Origin: Cyclostephanos tholiformis
Taxonomy: Eukaryota > Bacillariophyta > Thalassiosirophyceae > Thalassiosirales > Thalassiosiraceae
Direction: 5' to 3'
Assembly: GCA_036939975.1 (NCBI GenBank)
Contig: JALLPB010001289.1
Span: 1-11,438 of the forward strand
DNA: 11,438 nt
The notes under the pieces are model-generated. The model made no database searches and was not told where the DNA came from. It worked only from the letters and a program-made list of their open reading frames with translations. Shown piece by piece: positions 1-7,867 of this stretch (within the stretch, counting starts at the first letter, position 1; every line of letters starts with the position of its first letter). A program made the position numbers and the translations under genes.

Positions 1-675
1 TTTGTCCTGAAACAATCTGATAACCAATACAAGACTGCAGTATTGATAGCCAAGCAGCTGTCAATTTTACAATTCCGCCAAGATGATCAAGTGATGAATG
101 CAACGTACTATGATCATTTTACCACAAGAGTGGAAGTCACCAGGCAGGCAGGAGTGTGCTACTATACTCCTGATCTGCTGGACATGAAAGCTACTGAGTT
201 GGGGAAGGCGTTGCCTTTCACCAAGCTGTTGGAAGTTGAGCAGAAGACAATTATCAAATTGGTTGAGCAGGAATACCTTGCTTATTTATTCCTCAACAAC
301 AGCAATCAGAAGATGCACACCCAATTGAAAAAGGATGTGGCAAACAATTATTCTAAAGGGAATCAAGATGCTTACCCTTCAGATATTCACAAGGCGTTGA
401 CTCTAATGAATGAGTACAAGCCTCTAAAGCTGGATAACCCAGTAGTAGTTGCTCAAGGCATGACCTTTGCAACAAAAGGCTCCCATAAAGGAAGCAAGAA
501 AAGAGGGTCCAAGTCCAAGAAGTATTACAGTGATGCTGAATGGAAGGCGCTGAGCTCTGAAGCTCAAACAAAGATCATCAATGAGCGGAAGAAGGCCATG
601 GATGATGCGGATGATGAGAGGTCAGCCGCTAGTGCCAATCCTCCAAGTCGATTAAATCCCTTACTAAGACCGTGA
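1..675 (+). pseudogene. Copia-type retrotransposon gag-like region (partial, open at left edge)
   Basis: The frame is open from base 1, so the start lies outside the window; the first candidate initiator inside would be a non-ATG codon at 43. The product is a soluble, charged capsid-like protein. A central block reads EQEYLAYLFLNNSN, followed by LKKDVANNYSKGN and IHKALTLMNEYKPLKLD, then a lysine-rich tail (KGSKKRGSKSKK) that could bind nucleic acid. I recognise this order from gag-like regions of diatom Copia (CoDi-type) polyproteins; that is memory, not a search. The reading ends in an off-frame tail after about residue 212. The expected continuation (SSKSIKSLTKTVKALEKDN) is in another frame from about 639, so a one-base loss near 637-639 broke one polyprotein into two readings. 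Known role of the family: packaging element RNA into particles. This copy is probably dead. Confidence 0.8.
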
Positions 676-1682
676 AGGCTCTAGAGAAGGATAATCGGAG
701 ACTAAAAAAGTCTGTTAGCGTGCTCCAGAAGTGCAATGAGGATGACGATGATGACTCATTGTTATCATCAGTACAGGGATCAACCCACTTCCAAGAGGCA
801 GTGGAAACCCTACGAGATTCTTACCCTAAAATAGCCCTGGCGCTGAAGTTGAAGAAGTTGATGGGGTTAGATCTCAGGAATGTCCTTTTGCTGGATAACC
901 AGTCAACCTTTGATCTGTGTTGCAACAGGAAATTCACATCTTCAGTGAAGACTGCATCAAACGCTCTTAATATGACGAGCAATGGTGGAGGTCTCAGGAT
1001 CTCTGAGAAATGCAGGTTGCCAGGATACAAGTTCTGGGTATGGTTTAGTAAGAAGGCTATCACCAACATCATCTGTCTCAAGAATCTGATCAAGATCTAC
1101 AGAGTGACCTATGATAGTGAAGTGGACAGGACATTTGTGGTCCATTGCACTCAATTTGGCTTGCCAGATTTGTTTTTTGAAATGCACCCTTGTGGGTTGC
1201 ATGTGGGCTACCCAAAGAAGATGGGTGAGTTTGGTTTCATCCAAACTGTAAAAGACAACATGAAGTTGTTCAGCAAGCGGCAAATCGCCGGTGCAGCCCG
1301 TGCAAAGGACTTATATGAGAAGATGATCTTTCCGTCCACTGCAGATTTCAGGGCCATTGTCAGTGCTGGTGGTATCCCAGGTTGTGAAGTCACACCAGAA
1401 GATGTAAAGACTGCCAAAGTCATTTGGGGTCGCTCAGTTCTCAAGATGAAATGGAACACTGTAAGAAGGAACACGAAGAGACTTGTTCAAAGTGTGATCA
1501 AGGTCCCCAGCAAGTTGATTAAGGGACAGCTCGATGGGTGCTGTTGGCTTGATGGATGCCGTCATCAGCTTGAAGGGAGCCATCATGGGCTCGATGGGAG
1601 CCATCGTGGACTCAATGGGAACCGTCGTGGGCTCGATGGTGGGAGTGCTTGTCTCGTGGGAGAGCCGTCATGGGCTCGATGA
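639..1682 (+). pseudogene. Copia-type protease and GAG-pre-integrase segment, truncated and fused to repeat
   Basis: This continues the gag reading after the shift near 638. Counting from the ATG at 672, it opens with a short coiled-coil-like stretch (LEKDNRRLKKSVSVLQKC) and an acidic run. It then has the protease-like motif LLLDNQST, with the putative catalytic Asp at residue 75 (894-896), and the later strand block AITNIICLKNL...YRVTYDS. A GAG-pre-integrase-like block follows (LFSKRQIAGAARAKDLYEKM, about residues 196-216), then VIWGRSVLKMK and VIKVPSKLIK ending at 1523. The integrase core, reverse transcriptase and RNase H should come next but are absent. Instead the frame runs about 50 codons into minisatellite (LDGSHHG/LDGSHRG) and stops at 1680-1682. 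DNQST in place of the usual D-S/T-G is, as I recall, normal for this algal group. It is probably a non-functional fragment. Confidence 0.8.
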
Positions 1683-1847
1683 TGGGAGCCATTGTCGTGG
1701 GCTTGATGATGGGAGCCGTCATGGTCGGCTTGATGGGAGCCATCGTTGGCTGGATGGAAGCCATCGTGGGCTCAATGGGAGCCCTCAGCGTGGGCTCGAT
1801 GGGAGCCATTGTGCTCGATGGGAGCCATCGTTGGCTCAATGGGAGCC

Positions 1848-2410
1848 GTCGAGGCCTCAATGGGAGCTGTTATGGGCTTGATGATGGGAGCCGTCATCGT
1901 GGGCTTGATGGGAGCCGTTGTCATGGCCTCGATGATGGGAGCCGTCATGGTCGGCTTGATGGGAGCCATCATGGTCGGCTCGATGGGAGTCATCATTGGC
2001 TTGATGGAAGCTGGCGTGGGCTCGATGGAAGCCGTCAGCGTTGGCTCAATGGGAGCCATCGTAGGCTTGATGGGAGCCATCGTCGGCTCAATGGGAGCTG
2101 TCGAGGCCTCAATGGGAGCTGTTATGGGCTCGATGATGGGAGCCATCATCATGGGCTTGATGGGAGCCATTGTCATGGCCTCGATGATGGGAGCCGTCAT
2201 GGTCGACTCGATGGGAGCCATCATGGTTGGCTCAATGGGAGCCATCGTTGGCTCAATGGAAGCCGTCGTGGGCTCGATGGGAGTCGTCAGCGTTGGCTCA
2301 ATGGGAGCCATCGTAGGCTCAATGGGAGCCATCGTCGGCTCAATGGGAGCCGTTGAGGCCTCGATGGGAGCTGTTATGGGCTCGATGATGAGAGCCATCA
2401 TGGTCGGCTT
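1848..2410 (+). repeat. 252-bp higher-order repeat within the minisatellite
   Basis: The rare variant G(T)(C/T)GAGGCCTC starts at 1848, 2100 and 2352, exactly 252 bp apart. Other private variants keep the spacing: TCATGGCCTCGATGATGG at 1921 and 2173, and GTCAGCG at 2034 and 2286. One period from 1848 holds 11 units of 21, 24, 24, 27, 24, 24, 21, 21, 24, 21 and 21 bp. The preceding CTCAGCG at 1784 is 250 bp upstream of 2034, explained by a 2-bp loss at about 1810 (ATTGTGCTCG). Two full copies and part of a third are visible, and the period breaks after about 2410. This points to amplification of a multi-unit block by unequal exchange or replication slippage. Confidence 0.85.
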
Positions 2411-2601
2411 GATGGAAGCCATTGGCTTAATGTGAGCGCTTGGCTCAATGGGAGCGCTTGGCTCGATGGGAGCCCTTGGCTCAATGAGAGCACTTTGCTT
2501 GATGGGAGCAGATGACGGCTCGATGGTGGGAGCCGTCATGGGCTCAATGGGAGCCGTCAGCGTCGGCTCAATGGGAGCCATTGTTGGCTCAATGGGAGCC
2601 A

Positions 2602-2838
2602 TCATGGGCTCAATGATGGGAGCCGTTGTCGTGGGCTCAATAGAAGCCGTCGTGGGCTCGATGATGGGAGCCATCATGGGCTTGATGATGGGAACCGTTG
2701 TTGCGGGCTCAATGGGAGCCGTTGTGGGCTCAATGGGAGCCATTGTAGGCTCAATGGGAGCCATTGTAGGCTTGATGGGAGCCATCGTCGGTCATGGGCT
2801 CAATGATGGGAGCCGTTGTCGTGGGCTCAATAGAAGCC
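2602..2838 (+). repeat. Segmental duplication inside the array (190-bp offset)
   Basis: A 47-bp stretch at 2602-2648 recurs identically at 2792-2838, including the private variant CTCAATAGAAGCC in place of the usual ATGGGAGCC. The offset of 190 bp is not a multiple of three, and the junction at about 2790 (GTCGGTCATGGGC) is where the MGAIVGS reading frame shifts. This is a separate event from the 252-bp blocks. Confidence 0.75.
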
Positions 2839-3253
2839 ATAGTAGGCTTGATGGGAGCCATCGTCGGCTCAATGGGAGCCATCATGGGCTCGATGATGGG
2901 AGCTGTTATCGTGGGCTCGATGGGAGCCATTGTCGGCTCAATGGGAGCCGTTGGCATCAGCTCGATGGGAGCCATCGTAGGCTTGATGGGAGCCATTGTA
3001 GGCTCGATGGGAGCCATTGTAGGCTCAATGGGAGCCATCGTCGGCTCAATGGGAGCCATTGAGGCCTTGATGGGAGCTGTTATGGGCTCGATGATGGGAG
3101 CCGTCATGGTCGGCTCGATGGAAGCCATCGTGGGCTTGATGGGAGCCATCGTAGGCTCGATGGGAGCCGTCATGGGCTTGATGATGGGAGCCATTATTGT
3201 GGGCTTGATGGGAGCCGTCGTGGGCTTGATGGTGGACATCCTGACATTGGAAG

Positions 3254-3484
3254 ATGATTCCAAGTGGTAGGATGGGCAGATTTTGGGCAAACCAGGCTGG
3301 TTGGAAGGTGCGGAAGGCTGGGCAAATGAGTGCAGGAGATGGGGGCGAGAGCGATGAGGCTCCCGCCGGCCCATTGGCAGTGAAGGAGGTGGTAAATAGT
3401 CTAAGTATGAAGAAGAGCAGTAAACGTGGTAACAAATACTTAGACTATTTACGGGAGCACGGCTGCTCTCAGACTACATTTTAG
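3254..3484 (+). other. Array flank with an unassigned 76-codon ORF
   Basis: Past the array the sequence is unique and moderately G-rich. An ORF from the ATG at 3254 ends at 3484; its tail (KSSKRGNKYLDYLREHGCS) is basic. I recognise no domain. The 17-bp inverted repeat at 3392-3452 supplies 20 of its codons, which argues that structure rather than protein shaped this stretch. Its start overlaps the end of the last repeat-derived frame. Probably not a gene. Confidence 0.2.
3392..3452. repeat. Perfect 17-bp inverted repeat with 27-nt loop
   Basis: Left arm 3392-3408 (GTAAATAGTCTAAGTAT) is exactly complementary to right arm 3436-3452 (ATACTTAGACTATTTAC). The loop is 3409-3435. The next pair outside (3391/3453, G/G) and inside (3409/3435, G/A) do not match, so the ends are sharp. 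It lies about 155 bp past the array. It could be a foldback element remnant, a MITE-like tip or a small-RNA hairpin precursor. No U-tract follows, so it is not a bacterial-type terminator. Confidence 0.9.
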
Positions 3485-3565
3485 TGGTGTTGGCATGGCA
3501 TGGGAGCCAGGTAGCAATGGTCTGTCCATTGCCTGTACTTGGGGATCTTCAAATAGGTCATTAAA

Positions 3566-3687
3566 AATAGTAATAATCATAGTATACTCTAGTTTTAATG
3601 ACTAATTCCCATAGCATAGTATATTAGTTGATTGTTGTATGTGTTATTGCCGGGAGTGGGGTCCCATGGTGGCCATAGGATGACAGC
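3566..3687 (+). repeat. Diverged direct repeat, copy A1
   Basis: Pairs with 4005-4128. Shared landmarks in order are AATAGT, TTTTAATGAC, ATAGTATGT-like AT-rich sequence, CCGGGAGTGGGG, CCATGG and a final GCAGC/ACAGC. The offset is about 438 bp. Divergence is high, so the duplication is old. Confidence 0.6.
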
Positions 3688-4004
3688 ATCCACCCACAGT
3701 CGATCGATGCATCCGCTTGGTGGTGGAATCATCTGCCCCTGCTCCTTCCCTGCCAGCTTCATCAATGCCACCACCACACATCGTGCCTACACAATGTCTA
3801 TTCTGGGTGGATGTGGCTCAATGATTTATTCTGCGTGGAGGCAGACAAGAGAGATGGCTCGGATCCTGACAATGATGCTCATCCTCACCCCACCGAAGGT
3901 CATCGCCGATCTTCTGGCATATCCCCCTACATATTCCTACGTAGAAAAAATAAAAACACAAGCCACAGACCCCATCAATGTGTCATGATTAGAGTGGTCT
4001 AATT

Positions 4005-4128
4005 AATAGTGTTAACAATGATAAACCTAATTTTAATGACAAAGTCTTATTGCAAAATATTATGTCTAGACATAGTATGTGGTGGCACCGGGAGTGGGGG
4101 ACCATGGCAGCCGTGGGACTATGGCAGC
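4005..4128 (+). repeat. Diverged direct repeat, copy A2
   Basis: Second copy of the repeat at 3566-3687. The best-kept parts are TTTTAATGAC (4031-4040) and ACCGGGAGTGGGGGACCATGG (4087-4107). The sequence between the copies shows no coding content. Confidence 0.6.
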
Positions 4129-4160
4129 TGCAATGGTTGGTTGGTTCATGTTTTGCTATC

Positions 4161-4185
4161 TTTAGCTAGCTTAAAGCTAGCTAAA
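4161..4185. repeat. 25-nt palindrome
   Basis: TTTAGCTAGCTT (4161-4172), a central A (4173) and AAGCTAGCTAAA (4174-4185) form 12-bp perfect arms. The arms themselves contain the self-complementary AGCTAGCT. A cruciform site or old element tip is possible; no partner element is visible. Confidence 0.9.
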
Positions 4186-4380
4186 ACACACATCACAACA
4201 CACAACATTGAGGACAAGAAGCCCCATTGCTGATGTGTGGAATGATAACAGTGAGCAACCAATAGCAATCATAAGCTGGTAACAGGAGTACCACTCCCCA
4301 ACATCATGGGCTACACGCCATAATCAATTTTTAATAGGTTATCTGTAATATTCATCAAGATTGACTCCATCGAGTGAACA

Positions 4381-4413
4381 ATGAATTCATACCAAAACCA
4401 TGAATTCATACCA
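4381..4413 (+). repeat. Short tandem duplication, 19-bp period
   Basis: ATGAATTCATACCA occurs at 4381-4394 and 4400-4413. The core ATGAATTCAT is itself palindromic. It is probably a slippage product. Confidence 0.85.
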
Positions 4414-4706
4414 CCCCACAGAGAAACCAATAGTTATCTATTAATTAATAGCTGGAACAGGAACCGCCGCACCATGAAAAATGGTCCTATCTGCCGGCGC
4501 TGGCACATTCCACTTGACCATCATCTTGGGGAGGCATTGCTATTGGCGTCCATGGATCTCCACACACTATTGTGAGATATTCACATCCACGCACCGCCAT
4601 GGTGCTTATTATAGGGTAGTAAACATGGAACACAACTGGTTGTGGTGACCTTCCATCAAAATCTACGTAGGAATGTGCAGATTTAGTACCAGTGCTTTGG
4701 CAATGA

Positions 4707-6751
4707 GCTCATTATTCACAACCAATGATGGTCTCGATGAGAAAGTCTGGCGGATTTGGAGCCATTGGCTCTGGTAGCACCCATTTCTTTCACTCGGGTG
4801 ACCGGATTCAAGAGAAGTACCCCACCAACATGTGGGTGTGCTTGACAGAAATTGTCATCATTGGCAAGGGAATATGGTTGGTTGCAAGGAGGCAGCAGAT
4901 GTGCTATGTCATTTTTGTCCCTGGTGTTGATGGCAAATGCCACATCATCAAGCATAACTTCTGGGTTGACATGAGCCCCGTGACACCATTTGAAAGCAAG
5001 AGTCAACAACAACCCACGCCTGCTCCACTGATTGTTGTTGACACCAACCACACAGACAATAGAAATGTGATCCCTAATGTGTTCAGCAGCAATGAGGAAA
5101 TTCAACAACTTCTTGTCAAGGGGATAAAGGTGGACAATTACAAAGAACCCCTCCCCAACAAAGCTTTTGCTGCACCCAGACCATCCCCTACCATGGAAAT
5201 GTATAGCTACAATAAGCCAACGTTCTGCCCTCACCGGGTTGATAATATACCAAACAATGAGGGCAGTTGGGTGAATCATCAGTGGGATGAGATTGTGGCA
5301 AAGTCAGAGTTTGAACTGTTCTGGATGATGATGCCAGAACAGTTCATCCACGACATTGTCCTCCCCGCTAAAAACACTTTTTTGACCAAGGAACTGACAA
5401 TCTTGGAGTTCTACAAATGGCTTGTATGCCATTTTTTATGGCCTTGTTTCAGGGGATAAAGGATTGAGAGGAGTGGTGGTCAACAGTGCTCATCAGCATG
5501 TTTTCCAGGGCCTCTTTTCAGCTCAATGAATTCATGATGGCATGTTGCTTCGGAAATATTTCTGCAGCGATTATCTTCACTGATGTGCTGCCACCAACAA
5601 TGGCCCAGGGCGGATTTGTTGATTGCTTCCACGATGTCTGGAAGCTGATTGATGTGTGGAATGACCACATGGCTGCCAAGTACAACCCATCATGGTTGAA
5701 TTGCCTGGACAAGTCAATGAACTCGTTGCTCTCCAAGTTCTGCCCAGGGTTCATGTACATCCCCTGGAAGCCTCACCCATTTGACAATGAATATCATACA
5801 ATTGCTGATGGGGATGGTGGCAAGCCAATCCTTTGGCGCATAAAGTTGGTCGAAGGGAAGGATTGACCAAAGAAGGCCAATGGTTGGATGTGGGTGCACC
5901 TGATGGAGTATGAGAGTATGCTGGCAATGGCAAAGATGATGATGTCAATGACAAAGCCAATCCACGTACAAGGGAAGATCATCATTGGAGATAGTGGCTT
6001 CTGCGTCCAAGATGGAGTCTTGGCAAGCCATCAGGCAGGTGTCTTCTTTCAAGCCTACATCAAAAATGGAAGGTGTGGCAGCATGGCGTTTTTTGAGAAT
6101 CATCAGCTTGGGGAGTGTGAAACACTCATGCAGTCAGTCGATGGCATTCATTTCCTCATTCATTGCTATGGGGAAAGCAACTTTGTCTCGAAAATAATGT
6201 TGACTCATGGAATGCTTGATGAATGCCAGGAGCACAAGACCTGGTGGAAGGTTGATGGCCACTGGCAGTCGTTTAACTAGACCAAGCTGTTTGGGTCAAC
6301 AATAACAATAATTAGAGGCATGATCTCATTGGTTTGGAGGAGGAGTGGACAACAAAATGGTGGCCCATGTGACAATTCACTTTCATTTGTGGGGTGGTGG
6401 AGGTGAATGCCTGCTACTCGCAGGCAAGAGGCTGACATGAAACACCGGTCCTGTAGCTCAATTTTTGTTGGAAACTCGCCAAGCAGCTGCTTCTGAACAC
6501 TCTGGATGTTCCTGTGGCTTATGTGGCAAATCGGCGCCCCAGCAACAATCTTCATGCACTATGGAAACATGGAAAAAAAAGAGGGAGCATGGCAACCTAC
6601 ACACCGCCGATTCAAAAGGATTTGGTTGACTTATACGGTTCTAAAATGCCATTGCTGCAAAACCAAAATGTGCAGGATGTACTGTGTAGGCAACCCTACA
6701 ACTTCTCTTTGCAAAGGGTGCTTTGCTCTCCACTATAAAGAGGTCAAATAA
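4707..6751 (+). pseudogene. PiggyBac-like DDE transposase (DDE_Tnp_1_7 type), broken
   Basis: Family role: cut-and-paste transposase acting at TTAA targets in the nucleus. Segment 1 (frame of 4725) carries an N-terminal region and FELFWMMMPEQFIHDIVLP. It goes out of frame at a T-run (5432-5437) where one T seems missing. Segment 2 continues FFMALFQGIKD, hits TGA at 5465, then EEWWS, LIDVWNDHM and PSWLNCLDKSM (first catalytic Asp, 5708-5710). Next come CPGF, PWKPHPFDNEYHTIADGDGG, a TGA at 5864, and PIHVQGKIIIGDSGFC (second Asp, 5990-5992). After 6280 the match moves to the frame of 6295: WVNNNNN, then TAG 6313, RHDLIGLEEEW, WWPM, TGA 6370, QFTF. The third Asp appears replaced by Asn. The last frame (6506-6751) ends in a Cys-rich tail, KCHCCKTKMC...SLCKGCFALH, like the piggyBac zinc-binding C-terminus. 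It is clearly inactive. No TIR or TTAA duplication was assigned. Confidence 0.85.
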
Positions 6752-6962
6752 TCAATTATAGGCAACTATTTATTTATACTTAAGAAAATTTTGATGTTGA
6801 AAACCTTGCAAACCATATCTCTGGCTTGCAGGCACATATTTGAATCAGGATTTTTAGTGCTCAAATGGATAGGAACATGTCTTGGGATGCTAAATCCTGT
6901 TTTTAAGCTCCTGGGAGTCAGTGTATGACCCCTTTATTTATATCCTACCACTACCTATGAAT

Positions 6963-7867
6963 TCATAGATAGGCCCCATGGAATATCCAAATAGAAAAGT
7001 CTAGACTTTCATACCATGGTGTGTAAACTGACCTCTGCACAGCATGGTGCATAGTTTTGCATGGAGCACCAATATAATCTCCATCGAGCCCTGAAAAGGG
7101 TTAGCTGATGCAGTTGATTGAGCAGTTAATGAACCCCCAAATGGAAAAGGGCAAGAAATTCAATCATGGGAAAATTGATGGACCACTGGCCCCTGAACAA
7201 AGCAATTGATTGCATCATAAAAGGCTGGAAAATATGGTCCTCAAAGCTCCACTTAAACAAAGTCCCCCCAAAAATATGGTCACACAACTCTCAGTTGGAT
7301 TGGCCAGTCCTGCTCTTCATTATCATAAACAAAAATATCTCCTCAGGATCAAATTGGTAGTAGTACTCATGCCCAGTAAATACCTAGATATATCCATCAG
7401 TTTGCATGGCCATCTGTGCAAGGCCAAATAGACTGAATATTCTTTGCAGCTGGGTTCCCCTTGAAATATGTGAAGTCATAGCATTCCTGCTCAGTCCAGC
7501 TATTGATCCAAATATTCTGCCCCTGCATTTGTGATCCCCGCATCACTCCTTGTCTTTGATAGGAATATCAAGGTATCAAAGATCTATACAAAATAGCCAA
7601 GCAAGACAAAGGGATGCATTTGCATACCTTGCAAAAAGAAGACAAAACAGCAAGACTGTAGTCATTGCAGCCACTGTAGAAGAGACAGCAATCTAGGTGG
7701 CACCACCGTTGTCCCCCATCATGAGCACATACAGGATGGCAATCCAAGAGATTGCTAGCATTGTCAATTGGTAAATGTGGGCACTGACAGAGATAAAGCC
7801 CAGAAGCAGCTCCTGAAATCCCACCTTGGCATGGCTGAGCTGCATGGCATGGCAACTGGAGCTGCAA
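6963..7867 (-). pseudogene. Harbinger/PIF-like DDE transposase, antisense and degenerate
   Basis: Read on the - strand. A first open part runs from the ATG at 7867 to TGA at 7570-7568, ending AILYRSLIP. The same frame then continues YSYQRQGVMRGSQMQGQNIW, INSWTEQECYDFTYF and KGNPAAKNIQSIWPCTDGH to about 7400. After a shift near 7370 it reads GHEYYYQFDPEEIFLFMIM, KSRTGQSN, TGA (7293-7291), ELCDHIFGG and WSFEDHIFQPF. After another shift it reads GFINCSINCIS, TAA, PFSGLDGDYIGAPCK, QRSVYTPWYESL, ending by 6965. The order (EECYDFT..F, FDPEEIFLF.M.K..TG, FGG...W, GFI[D/N]..I, PFSG..GDY.GAP, Q...YT.Y) matches Harbinger-type transposases I recall from diatoms. The expected first catalytic Asp after GFI is Asn here (7127-7125), and about 20-30 residues before it seem deleted. 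Past 6963 I cannot follow the homology. Confidence 0.68.
6996..7009. repeat. 14-bp perfect palindrome
   Basis: AAAGTCTAGACTTT reads the same on both strands. A second 14-bp palindrome, CTATGAATTCATAG, lies nearby at 6955-6968. Both sit within or at the end of the antisense Harbinger-like remnant, so they may be chance. Confidence 0.7.

Larger units (their letters stand above)
1528..3237 (+). repeat. Minisatellite array, 21-bp basic unit with 24- and 27-bp variants
   Basis: The core unit is ATGGGAGCCATCGTCGGCTC plus A or G. By length there are about 75-80 units. Longer units carry extra ATG, ATC or GTC triplets, so lengths step by 3 bp. Each unit holds GGCTC-N5-GAGCC and then GAGCC-N6-GGCTC, so arms alternate and any arm can pair with either neighbour. 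The main variable site is TCG/TCA/TTG before ATGGG. Because the unit is a multiple of three and lacks stops in five of six frames, long ORFs arise automatically on both strands: MGAIVGS, WEPS.AQ and GSHRRLN on +, EPTMAPI on -. The MGAIVGS frame changes near 1660, 1806 and 2790. The left end abuts the Copia fragment and the right end fades at about 3237. No initiation context or non-repeat coding domain supports a gene. Confidence 0.95.
3500..4700. other. Gene-free spacer between array flank and piggyBac pseudogene
   Basis: No reading frame here resembles a protein I know; the longest open frames (for example 3632-3988 +) have no recognisable motif. The interval holds diverged direct repeats at 3566-3687 and 4005-4128, a 25-nt palindrome at 4161-4185 and a short tandem duplication at 4381-4413. 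A weak further direct similarity links about 4253-4300 and 4423-4475: both read ACCAATAG, then CTGG(T)AACAGGA. Non-coding flanks of the piggyBac-like element are a reasonable guess. Confidence 0.5.

Noticed and set aside
630..645. Programmed -1 frameshift between gag and protease
   Set aside because: No clear X-XXY-YYZ slippery heptamer; a simple one-base loss explains the break.
1528..3237. CRISPR array
   Set aside because: Units are contiguous and similar throughout, with no unique spacers, and the context is eukaryotic transposon DNA.
1746..3270. Long + strand repeat ORFs (229, 204, 158 codons; MGAIVGS type) as genes
   Set aside because: A 21-bp unit without stops keeps several frames open automatically; there is no non-repeat domain, and the frame breaks at 1660, 1806 and 2790.
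1772..3374. Long - strand EPTMAPI-repeat ORFs (337 and 207 codons)
   Set aside because: Same reason: the complement of the repeat is also stop-free in two frames. The flanking non-repeat part of the 207-codon frame shows no recognisable domain.
3392..3452. Rho-independent terminator
   Set aside because: The stem is AT-rich, the loop is 27 nt, no U-tract follows, and the sequence is eukaryotic.
4716..5279. 187-codon - strand ORF
   Set aside because: It is antisense to the conserved N-terminal part of the piggyBac-like transposase and shows no motif of its own.
7568..7867. 99-codon - strand ORF as a separate small protein
   Set aside because: Its frame continues past the TGA into the conserved Harbinger-like block, so it is the N-terminal piece of that pseudogene.
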